A stretch of 64,000 nt of DNA, from NCBI RefSeq assembly GCF_051014445.1, contig NW_027488369.1, positions 10,062,001 to 10,126,000 on the forward strand, read 5' to 3'. This document shows, one piece after another, positions 52,101 through 62,951 of this stretch (positions are counted from its first letter, which is position 1; every line of letters begins with the position of its first letter). The position numbers were made by a program, and so were the translations under genes. This stretch comes from Colletes latitarsis (taxonomy: Eukaryota > Arthropoda > Insecta > Hymenoptera > Colletidae). The notes under the pieces are model-generated. The model saw only the letters and a list, made by a program, of their open reading frames with translations. It made no database searches and had not been told where the DNA came from.

Positions 52101-53120
52101 ATTGCTACGTGATCCAAACCAGAAAAAGCCCTGGATCTAGCCATCAAGTATGAGTAATATGCGAAAGTATGAGCCTGATGAGGGCAAATCCTAGACCTAA
52201 CCCAGACCTAACATGCGTTATCCTCTAAAATATTTATCAAGACCTGGTTTAATTGAATGTTTCAGTGTGCTACCACACTACTACGTGATCCAAACCAGAA
52301 AAAACCCAGGATCTGTTCAACAAGTATGTGAAAAACGCGAAACTATGAGCCTGATGAGGGCAAATCCCAGACCTATCCCAGACCAAACATGCGTTATCCT
52401 CTAAAACATTTATCAAGACCTGGTTTAATTGAATGTTTCAGTGTGGTACCACACTACTACGTGATCCAAACCACAAAAAACCCAGGATCCGTTCAACAAG
52501 TATGTGACGAATGCGAAAGTATGTGTCTGATGAGGGCAAATCCCAGGCCTAACCTAGATCTAACATGCGTTATCCTCTAAAATATTGATCGAAACCAGGT
52601 TTAATGGTGAGAGCAAATCCCAGACCTAACCTAGACCTAACATGCGTTATCCTCAAAAATATTGATCGAAACCAGGTTTAATGGACTGTTTCAGTGTGGT
52701 ACCACATTACTACGTGATCCAATCCAGAAATAGCCCAGGATCTAGCTATGAAGTATTAGAAATATGCCAAAGTATGAGCCTGATAAGGGCAAATCCCAGA
52801 CCGATCCCAGACCTAACATGCGCTATCCTATAAAATATTGATCGAAACCAGGTTTAATGGACTGTTTCAGTGTGGTACCACATTACTACGTGATCCAATC
52901 CAGAAATAGCCCAGGATCTAGCCATGAAGTATTAGAAATATGCCAAAGTATGAGCCTGATAAGGGCAAATCCCAGACCTATCCCAGACCTAACATGCGCT
53001 ATCCTATAAAATATTGATCGAAACCAGGTTTAATGGACTGTTTCAGTGTGGTACCACATTACTACATGATCCAATCCAGAAAAAGCCCAGGATCTAGCCA
53101 TGAAGTATTAGAAATATGCC
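52101..53120. repeat. Block R1, third partial copy
   Basis: 52,101-53,080 matches about 42,353-43,332 at 9,748 bp, including the extra monomer and the 77-bp monomer. It is followed by a run of B monomers with tattagaaatatgccaaag and gcgctatcctataaaat. The match ends where this copy has ccagaaaaagcccagg and copy 1 has ccagacaaagcccagg. Confidence 0.85.
52569..52645 (+). repeat. Truncated 77-bp monomer, copy 4
   Basis: Identical junction; lies 9,748 bp from copy 1, within a third partial copy of block R1 (52,101-53,080). Confidence 0.92.
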
Positions 53121-54930
53121 AAAGTATGAGCCTGATGAGGGCAAAACCCAGACCTATCCCAGACATAACTTGCGTTATCCTCTAAAATATTGATCGAAAC
53201 CAGGTTTAATGGACTGTTTCAGTGTGGTACCACATTACTACGTGATCCAATCCAGACAAAGCTCAGGATCTAGCCATGAAGTTAGAGAAATATGCGAAAC
53301 AATGAGCCTGATTAGGGCAAATCCTAGACCTAACCCAGACCTAACATGCGTTATCCTCTAAAATATTTATCAAGAGCAGGTTTAATTGACTGTTTCAGTG
53401 TGGCATCACATTAATACGTGATCCAAACCAGTGGAAGCCCAGGATCTAGCCAACAAGAATGAGAAATATGCGAAAGTATGAGCCTGATGACAGCAAATCC
53501 CAGACCTATACCAGACATAACTTGCGTTATCCTCTAAAATATTGATCGAAACCAGGTTTAATGCACTGTTTCAGTGTGGTACCACATTACTACGTGATCC
53601 AATCCAGAAATAGCCCAGGATCTAGCCATGAAGTATTAGAAATATGCGAAAGTATGAGCCTGATGATGGCAAATCCTAGACCTATACCAGACATAACTTG
53701 CGTTATCCTCTAAAACATTGATCGAAACCTGGTTTTTATCGACTGTTTCAGTGTGGTACCACATTACTACGTGATCCAAACCAGAAAAAGCCCACAATCT
53801 GACCATCAAGTATGAGAAATATGCGAAAGTACGAGCCTGATGAGGGCAAATCCTAGACCTAGCCCAGACCTAACATGCGTTATCCTCAAAAATGTTTATC
53901 AAGACCAGGTTTAATTGAATGTTTCAGTGTGGTACCACATTACTACGGGATCCAAACCAGAAAAAACCCAGGATCCGTTCAACAAGTATGTGAAGAATGC
54001 GAAAGTATGAGTCTGATGGGGGCAAATCCCAGGCCTAACCTAGACCTAACATGCGTTATCCTCAAGAATATTGTTCGAAACCAGGTTTAATGGACTGTTT
54101 CAGTGTGGTACCACATTACTACATGATCCAATCCAGAAAAAGCCCAGGATCTAGCCATGAAGTGTTAGAAATATGCGAAAGTATGAGCCTGATGATGGCA
54201 AATCCTAGACCTTACCCAGGCCTAACATGCGTTATCCTCTAAAATATTTATCAAGACCAGGTTTAATTGAATGCTTCAGTGTGGTACCACATTACTACGG
54301 GATCCAAACCAGAAAAAACCCAGGATCCGTTCAACAAGTATGTGAAGAATGCGAAAGTATGAGTCTGATGAATGAAAATCCCAGGCCTAACCTAGACCTA
54401 ACATGCGTTATCCTCAAAAATATTGATCGAAACCAGGTTTAAACGACTGTTTCAGTGTGGTACCACATTACTACGTGATCCAAACCAGAAAAAAACCCAG
54501 GATCTGTTTAACAAGTATGTGAAGTATGCGTAAGTATGAGTCTCATGAGGGCAAATACCAGGCCTAACCTAGACATAACATGCGTTATCCTCTAAAATAT
54601 TGATCGAAACCAGGTTTAGTGGAATGTTGCAGTGTGGTACCACATTACTGCGTGATCCAAAGCAGAAAAAACCGTCGATTAGGGCAACATATATGTTAAA
54701 ACTGCAAAAGTATGACACTGATGAAGGCATATCCCAGGCCTATCCCAGGCATAACTTGCGTTGTCCTCTAAAATATTTATCGAAACCAGGTTTAATTGAC
54801 TGTTTTAGTGTGGTACCACTTTGCTACGTGATCCAAAGCAGAAAAAACCCTCGATTAGGGCAACATATATGTTAAAACTGCAAAAGTATGAGCCTGATGA
54901 GGGCAAATCCCAGACCTATCCCAGACCTAA
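53120..54930. repeat. Block R2, copy 1 (includes an A/B dimer repeat)
   Basis: Related to 57,523-58,804, which lacks three of its monomers. Markers: aagctcaggatctagcc (53,260), agagcaggtttaattg (53,373), aaacctggtttttatcg (53,726). Inside, monomers at 53,875 and 54,227 are near-identical type A copies separated by a B monomer, giving a local 352-bp dimer period. Two type C monomers close the block. Confidence 0.85.
54686..54697. other. Perfect 12-bp palindrome in a type C monomer
   Basis: aacatatatgtt equals its own reverse complement. It sits where type A has gttcaacaagtatg and is specific to the younger type C form. Further perfect copies are at 54,862-54,873, 58,560-58,571, 58,736-58,747 and 60,148-60,159. 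Older type C copies read aacatgtatgtt, which is not a perfect palindrome. Confidence 0.9.
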
Positions 54931-57396
54931 CATGCGCTATCCTATAAAATATTGATCGAAACCAGGTTTAATGGACTGTTTCAGTGTGGTACCACATTAC
55001 TACGTGATCCAATCCAGACAAAGCCCAGGATATAGCCATGAAGTATGAGAAATATGCGAAATTATGAGCCTGATTAGGACAAATCCCAGGCCTAACCTAG
55101 ACATAACATGCGTTATCCTCTAAAATATTTATCAAGACCAGGTTTAATTGACTGTTTCAGTGTGGCATCACATTACTGCGTGATCCAAACCTGTGGAAGC
55201 CCAGGATCTGGCCAACAAGAATGAGAAATATGCGAAAGTATGAGCCTGATGAGAGCAAATCCCAGACCTAACCTAGACGTAACATGCGTTGTCCTCTAAA
55301 ATGTTTATCGAAACCAGGTTTAATTGACTGTTTTAGTTTGGTACCACTTCACTACGTGATCCAAAGCAGAAAAAACCCTCGATCAGGTAAACATGTATGT
55401 TAAAACTGTGAAAGTATGACCCTGATGAGGGCAAATCCCAGGCCTAACCTAGACCTAACATGCGTTGTCCTCTAAAATATTGATGGAAACCAGGTTTAAT
55501 TGACTCTTTCAGTGTTGTACTACATTACAACGTGGAGCACTCCAGAAAAAGCCCTGGATCTAGCCATCAAGTATGAGAAATATGCGAAAGAATGAGCCTG
55601 ATAAGGGCAAATCCCAGACCTATCCCAGACCTAACATGCGCTCTCCTATAAAATATTGATCGAAACCAGGTTTAATGGACTGTTTCAGTGTGGGACCACA
55701 TTACTATGCGATCCAAACCAGAAAAAACCCAGGATCTGTTCAACAAGTATGTGAAAAACGCGAAAGTATGAGCATGATGAGGGCAAATCCCAGACCTATC
55801 CCAGACATAACTTGCGTTATCCTCTAAAATATTGATCGAAACCAGGTTTAATCGACTGTTTCAGTGTGGTACCACATTACTACGTGATCCAAACCAGAAA
55901 AGGCCCAGAATCTGGCCATCAAGTATGAGAAATATGCGAAAGTACGGGTCTGATGAGAGCAAATCCCAGACCTATCCCAGACCAAACATGCGTTATCCTA
56001 TAAAATATTGTTCGAAACCAGGTTTAATGGATTGCTTCAGTGTGGTACCACATTACTACGTGATACAAACCTGAAAAAGCCAGGGATCTGTTCTACAAGT
56101 ATGTGAAAAATGCGAAAATATGACCCTGATGAGGGCAAATCCCACACCTATCCCAGACCAAACTTGCGTTATCCTCTAAAATATTGATCGAAACCAGGTT
56201 TAATTTAGTGCTTCAGTGTGGTACCACAATACTACGTGATCCAATCCAGACAAAGCCCAGGATCTAGCCATGAAGTATGAGAAATATGCGAAATTATGAG
56301 CCTGATGATGGCAAATCCTAGACCTTACCCAGATCTAACATGCGTTATCCTCTAAAATATATATCAAGACCAGGTTTAATTGAATGTTTCAGTCTGGTAC
56401 CACATTACTTCGTGATCCAAACCAGAAAAAACCCAGGATCCGTTCAACAAGTATGTGAAGAATGCGAAAGTATGAGTCTAATGAGTGATAATCCCAGGCC
56501 TAACCTAGACCTAACATGCGTTATCCTCAAAAATATTGAGCGAAACCAGGTTTAATGGACTGTTTCAGTGTGGTACCACATTACTACGTGATCCAATCCA
56601 GAAATAGCCCAGGATCTAGCCATGAAGTATTAGAAATATGCCAAAGTATGAGCCTGATGAGGGCAAATCCCAGACCTATCCCAGACATAACTTGCGTTTT
56701 CCTCTAAAATATTGATCGAAACCAGGTTTAATGGACTGTTTCAGAGTGGTACCACATTACTACGCGATCCAAACCAGAAAAAACCCAGGATCTGTTCAAC
56801 AAGTATGTGAAAAACGCGAAAGTACGAGCCTGATGAGGGCAAATCCCAGACCTATCCCAGACATAACTTGCGTTATCCTCTAAAATATTGATCGAAACCA
56901 GGTTTAATGGACTGTTTCAGTGTGGTACCACATTACTACGTGATCCAATCCAGAAAAAAACCCAGGATCTGTTCAACAAGTATGTGAAAAATACGAAAGT
57001 ATGACCCTGATGAGGGCAAATCCCAGACCTAACCTAGACGTAACATGCGTTATCCACAAAAATATGGATCGAAACCAGGTTTAATCGACTGTTTCAGTGT
57101 GGTACCACATTACTACGTGATCCAAACCAGAAAAAGCCCACAATCTGGCCATCAAGTATGAGAAATATGCGAAAGTTCGAGCCTGATGAGAGCAAATCCC
57201 AGACCTAACCTAGACCTAACATGCGTTATCCTCAAAAATATTGATCGAAACCAGGTTTAATGGACTGTTTTAGTGTGGTACCACATTACTACGTGATCCA
57301 ATCCAGAAATAGCCCAGGATCTAGCCATGAAGTATTAGAAATATGCCAAAGTATGAGCCCGATGAGGGCAAATCCCAGACCTATACCAGACATAAC

Positions 57397-57572
57397 TTGC
57401 GTTATCCTCTAAAATATTGATCGAAACCAGGTTTAATGGACTGTTTCAGTGTGGTACCACATTACTACGCGATCCAAACCAGAAAAAACCCAGGATCTGT
57501 TCAACAAGTATGTGAAAAACGCGAAAGTATGAGCCTGATGAGGGCAAATCCCAGACCTATCCCAGACATAAC
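57397..57572 (+). repeat. Representative type A monomer (176 bp)
   Basis: A copy close to the majority sequence, given as a reference for numbering (position 1 = first base of ttgcgtta/atgcgtta). Landmarks: imperfect-free palindrome aaaccaggttt at 28-38, palindrome tgtggtaccaca at 54-65, gatcc at 75-79 facing ggatc at 97-101, the type A segment gttcaacaagtatgtg at about 103-118, gcgaaagtatg from 125, ctgatgaggg at 139-148, and two 10-bp copies of cccagaccta at 154-163 and 165-174 (last base variable here: cccagacata). The start point is arbitrary; the array has no natural first base. Confidence 0.9.
57450..57461. other. Conserved 12-bp palindrome of the monomer (example)
   Basis: tgtggtaccaca is its own reverse complement and contains a KpnI site. 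It is present at consensus position 54-65 of most monomers and nearly all in the right domain. Many left-domain monomers have tgtgctaccaca, which breaks the symmetry. Together with aaaccaggttt (28-38) and the facing gatcc/ggatc pair (75-79/97-101), the first 100 bp of the monomer are rich in short dyads. Function unknown. Confidence 0.9.
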
Positions 57573-58804
57573 TTGCGTTATCCTCTAAAATATTGATCGA
57601 AGCCAGGTTTAATGGACTGTTTCAGTGTGGTACCACATTACTACGTGATCCAATCCAGACAAAGCTCAGGATCTAGCCATGAAGTTAGAGAAATATGCGA
57701 AACAATGAGCCTGATTAGGGCAAATCCTAGACCTAACCCAGACCTAACATGCGTTATCCTCTAAAATATTTATCAAGAGCAGGTTTAATTGACTGTTTCA
57801 GTGTGGCATCACATTAATACGTGATCCAAACCAGTGGAAGCCCAGGATCTAGCCAACAAGAATGAGAAATATGCGAAAGTATGAGCCTGATGACAGCAAA
57901 TCCCAGACCTATACCAGACATAACTTGCGTTATCCTCTAAAATATTGATCGAAACCAGGTTTAATGCACTGTTTCAGTGTGGTACCACATTACTACGTGA
58001 TCCAATCCAGAAATAGCCCAGGATCTAGCCATGAAGTATTAGAAATATGCGAAAGTATGAGCCTGATGATGGCAAATCCTAGACCTATACCAGACATAAC
58101 TTGCGTTATCCTCTAAAACATTGATCGAAACCTGGTTTTTATCGACTGTTTCAGTGTGGTACCACATTACTACGTGATCCAAACCAGAAAAAGCCCACAA
58201 TCTGACCATCAAGTATGAGAAATATGCGAAAGTACGAGCCTGATGAGGGCAAATCCTAGACCTAGCCCAGACCTAACATGCGTTATCCTCAAAAATGTTT
58301 ATCAAGACCAGGTTTAATTGAATGTTTCAGTGTGGTACCACATTACTACGGGATCCAAACCAGAAAAAACCCAGGATCCGTTCAACAAGTATGTGAAGTA
58401 TGCGTAAGTATGAGTCTCATGAGGGCAAATACCAGGCCTAACCTAGACATAACATGCGTTATCCTCTAAAATATTGATCGAAACCAGGTTTAGTGGAATG
58501 TTGCAGTGTGGTACCACATTACTGCGTGATCCAAAGCAGAAAAAACCCTCGATTAGGGCAACATATATGTTAAAACTGCAAAAGTATGACACTGATGAAG
58601 GCATATCCCAGGCCTATCCCAGGCATAACTTGCGTTGTCCTCTAAAATATTTATCGAAACCAGGTTTAATTGACTGTTTTAGTGTGGTACCACTTTGCTA
58701 CGTGATCCAAAGCAGAAAAAACCCTCGATTAGGGCAACATATATGTTAAAACTGCAAAAGTATGAGCCTGATGAGGGCAAATCCCAGACCTATCCCAGAC
58801 CTAA
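57523..58804. repeat. Block R2, copy 2 (three monomers shorter)
   Basis: Matches 53,120-53,995 at 4,403 bp up to about 58,395, then 54,524-54,930 at 3,874 bp. The 529-bp change of offset is three monomers lost here or gained in copy 1. The junction lies inside a type A segment: ccgttcaacaagtatgtgaa is followed by gtatgcgtaagtatgag. Confidence 0.85.
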
Positions 58805-60050
58805 CTTGCGTTATCCTCGGAAATATTGATCGAAACCGGGTTTAATTGACTGTTTCAGTGTGGTACCACATTACTACGTGATCCAATCCAGAAATAGCCC
58901 AGGATCTAGCCATGAAGTGTCAGAAATATGCGAAAGTATGAACCTGATGTTGGCAAATCCTAGACCTTACCCAGGCCTAACATGCGTTATCCTCTAAAAT
59001 ATTTATCGAGACCAGGTTTAATTGAATGTTTCAGTGTGGTACCACATTACTACGTGATCCAAACCAGAAAAAACCCAGGATCCGTTCAACAAGTGTGTGA
59101 AGAATGCGAAAGTATGAGTCTGATGAGTGATAATCCCAGGCCTAACCTAGACCTAACATGCGTTATCCTCAAAAATATTGAGCGAAACCAGGTTTAATCG
59201 ACTGTTTCAGTATGGTACCACATTACTACGTGATCCGAACCAGAAGAAAACCCAGGATCTGTTTAACATGTATGTGAAGTATGCGTAAGTATGAGTCTGA
59301 TGAGGGCAAATACCAGGCCTAACCTAGACATAACATGTGTTATCCTCTAAAATATTGATCGAAATCAGGTTTAGTGGAATGTTGCAGTGTGGTACCACAT
59401 TACTGCGTGATCCAAACCAGAAAAAAACCCAGGATCTGTTTAACAAGTATGTGAAGAATGCGTAAGTATGAGTCTGATGAGTGAAAATCCCAGGCCTCAC
59501 CTAGACCTAACATGCGTTATCCTCAAAAATATTGATCGAAACCAGGTTTAATCGACTGTTTCAGTGTGGTACCACATTACTACGTGATCCAAACCAGAAA
59601 AAGCCCACAATCTGACCATCAAGTATGAGAAATATGCGAAAGTACGAGCCTGATGAGAGCAAATCCCAGACCTAACCTAGACCTAACATGCGTTATCCTC
59701 TAAAATATTTATCAAGACCAGGTTTAATTGAATGTTTCAGTGTGGTACCACATTACTACGTGATCCAAACCGGAAAAAAACCCAGGATCCGTTCAACAAG
59801 TATGTGAAGAATGCGAAAGTATGAGTCTGATGAGTGATAATCCCAGGCCTAACCTAGACCTAACATGCGTTATCCTCAAAAATATTGAGCGAAACCATGT
59901 TTAATCGACTGTTTCAGAATGGTACCACATTACTACGTGATCCAAACCAGAAGAAAACCCAGGGTATGTTTAACAAGTATGTGAAGTATGCGTAAGTATG
60001 AGTCTGATGAGGGCAAATACCAGGCCTAACCTAGACATAACATGCGTTAT
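58805..60050. repeat. Four-monomer tandem duplication (707-bp period)
   Basis: About seven monomers, no gene. 58,975-59,345 is repeated at 59,682-60,052. Both copies share attgagcgaaacca, a changed palindrome flank (cagtatggtacc or cagaatggtacc), ccagaagaaaaccc and gaagtatgcgtaagtatgag. The second copy carries additional private changes, such as aaccatgtttaatcg. Confidence 0.8.
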
Positions 60051-62951
60051 CCTCTAAAATATTTATCGAAACCAGGTTTAATTGACTGTTTTAGTGTGGT
60101 ACCACTTTGCTACGTGATCCAAAGCAGAAAAAACCCTCGATTAGGGCAACATATATGTTAAAACTGCAAAAGTATGAGCCTGATGAGGGCAAATCCCAGA
60201 CCTATCCCAGACCTAACATGCGCTATCCTATAAAATATTGATCGAAACCAGGTTTAATGGACTGTTTCAGTGTGGTACCACATTACTACGTGATCCAATC
60301 CAGACAAAGCCCAGGATATAGCCATGAAGTATGAGAAATATGCGAAATTATGAGCCTGATTAGGACAAATCCCAGGCCTAACCTAGACATAACATGCGTT
60401 ATCCTCTAAAATATTTATCAAGACCAGGTTTAATTGACTGTTTCAGTGTGGCATCACATTACTGCGTGATCCAAACCTGTGGAAGCCCAGGATCTGGCCA
60501 ACAAGAATGAGAAATATGCGAAAGTATGAGCCTGATGAGAGCAAATCCCAGACCTAACCTAGACGTAACATGCGTTGTCCTCTAAAATGTTTATCGAAAC
60601 CAGGTTTAATTGACTGTTTTAGTTTGGTACCACTTCACTACGTGATCCAAAGCAGAAAAAACCCTCGATCAGGTAAACATGTATGTTAAAACTGTGAAAG
60701 TATGACCCTGATGAGGGCAAATCCCAGGCCTAACCTAGACCTAACATGCGTTGTCCTCTAAAATATTGATGGAAACCAGGTTTAATTGACTCTTTCAGTG
60801 TTGTACTACATTACAACGTGGAGCACTCCAGAAAAAGCCCTGGATCTAGCCATCAAGTATGAGAAATATGCGAAAGAATGAGCCTGATAAGGGCAAATCC
60901 CAGACCTATCCCAGACCTAACATGCGCTCTCCTATAAAATATTGATCGAAACCAGGTTTAATGGACTGTTTCAGTGTGGGACCACATTACTATGCGATCC
61001 AAACCAGAAAAAACCCAGGATCTGTTCAACAAGTATGTGAAAAACGCGAAAGTATGAGCATGATGAGGGCAAATCCCAGACCTATCCCAGACATAACTTG
61101 CGTTATCCTCTAAAATATTGATCGAAACCAGGTTTAATCGACTGTTTCAGTGTGGTACCACATTACTACGTGATCCAAACCAGAAAAGGCCCAGAATCTG
61201 GCCATCAAGTATGAGAAATATGCGAAAGTACGGGTCTGATGAGAGCAAATCCCAGACCTATCCCAGACCAAACATGCGTTATCCTATAAAATATTGTTCG
61301 AAACCAGGTTTAATGGATTGCTTCAGTGTGGTACCACATTACTACGTGATACAAACCTGAAAAAGCCAGGGATCTGTTCTACAAGTATGTGAAAAATGCG
61401 AAAATATGACCCTGATGAGGGCAAATCCCACACCTATCCCAGACCAAACTTGCGTTATCCCCTAAAATATTGATCGAAACCAGGTTTAATTTAGTGCTTC
61501 AGTGTGGTACCACAATACTACGTGATCCAATCCAGACAAAGCCCAGGATCTAGCCATGAAGTATGAGAAATATGCGAAATTATGAGCCTGATGATGGCAA
61601 ATCCTAGACCTTACCCAGATCTAACATGCGTTATCCTCTAAAATATATATCAAGACCAGGTTTAATTGAATGTTTCAGTCTGGTACCACATTACTTCGTG
61701 ATCCAAACCAGAAAAAACCCAGGATCCGTTCAACAAGTATGTGAAGAATGCGAAAGTATGAGTCTGATGAGTGATAATCCCAGGCCTAACCTAGACCTAA
61801 CATGCGTTATCCTCAAAAATATTGAGCGAAACCAGGTTTAATGGACTGTTTCAGTGTGGTACCACATTACTACGTGATCCAATCCAGAAATAGCCCAGGA
61901 TCTAGCCATGAAGTATTAGAAATATGCCAAAGTATGAGCCTGATGAGGGCAAATCCCAGACCTATCCCAGACATAACTTGCGTTTTCCTCTAAAATATTG
62001 ATCGAAACCAGGTTTAATGGACTGTTTCAGAGTGGTACCACATTACTACGCGATCCAAACCAGAAAAAACCCAGGATCTGTTCAACAAGTATGTGAAAAA
62101 CGCGAAAGTACGAGCCTGATGAGGGCAAATCCCAGACCTATCCCAGACATAACTTGCGTTATCCTCTAAAATATTGATCGAAACCAGGTTTAATGGACTG
62201 TTTCAGTGTGGTACCACATTACTACGTGATCCAATCCAGAAAAAAACCCAGGATCTGTTCAACAAGTATGTGAAAAATGCGAAAGTATGACCCTGATGAG
62301 GGCAAATCCCAGACCTAACCTAGACGTAACATGCGTTATCCACAAAAATATGGATCGAAACCAGGTTTAATCGACTGTTTCAGTGTGGTACCACATTACT
62401 ACGTGATCCAAACCAGAAAAAGCCCACAATCTGGCCATCAAGTATGAGAAATATGCGAAAGTTCGAGCCTGATGAGAGCAAATCCCAGACCTAACCTAGA
62501 CCTAACATGCGTTATCCTCAAAAATATTGATCGAAACCAGGTTTAATGGACTGTTTCAGTGTGGTACCACATTACTACGTGATCCAATCCAGAAATAGCC
62601 CAGGATCTAGCCATGAAGTATTAGAAATATGCCAAAGTATGAGCCCGATGAGGGCAAATCCCAGACCTATACCAGACATAACTTGCGTTATCCTCTAAAA
62701 TATTGATCGAAACCAGGTTTAATGGACTGTTTCAGTGTGGTACCACATTACTACGCGATCCAAACCAGAAAAAACCCAGGATCTGTTCAACAAGTATGTG
62801 AAAAACGCGAAAGTATGAGCCTGATGAGGGCAAATCCCAGACCTATCCCAGACATAAGTTGCGTTATCCTCTAAAATATTGATCGAAGCCAGGTTTAATG
62901 GACTGTTTCAGTGTGGTACCACATTACTACGTGATCCAATCCAGACAAAGC
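60051..62951. repeat. Block R3, copy 2
   Basis: Second copy of 54,765-57,665. Differences are few, for example atgagtctgatgag versus atgagtctaatgag near 61,758/56,472 and aaaaatgcgaaag versus aaaaatacgaaag near 62,273/56,987. Its right part overlaps the 8-monomer tandem unit below. Confidence 0.88.
61515..62923. repeat. 8-monomer tandem unit, copy 1 (1,409 bp)
   Basis: Repeats directly downstream at +1,409 bp (8 x 176 + 1). Markers: atatatatcaagaccagg (61,644/63,053), tttcagagtggtaccac (62,026/63,435), ccacaaaaatatggatcg (62,340/63,749). The left edge is where this copy has ggtttaatttagtgcttcag and the next has ggtttaatggactgtttcag. Confidence 0.9.

Larger units (their letters stand above)
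54765..57665. repeat. Block R3, copy 1 (2.9 kb)
   Basis: Matches 60,051-62,951 at a constant offset of 5,286 bp (30 x 176 + 6). Markers are accactttgctacgtg (54,816/60,102), actatgcgatcc (55,703/60,989), ccacaaaaatatggatcg (57,054/62,340) and gatgagcccgatg-like variants near 57,357. It includes type D and type C monomers and a relative of the 11-monomer unit. Confidence 0.88.

Noticed and set aside
54640..54900. Type C segment as an inserted mobile element
   Set aside because: It replaces the A/B segment with little change in monomer length and keeps the flanks in register, with no terminal repeats, so divergence or conversion is more likely than insertion.
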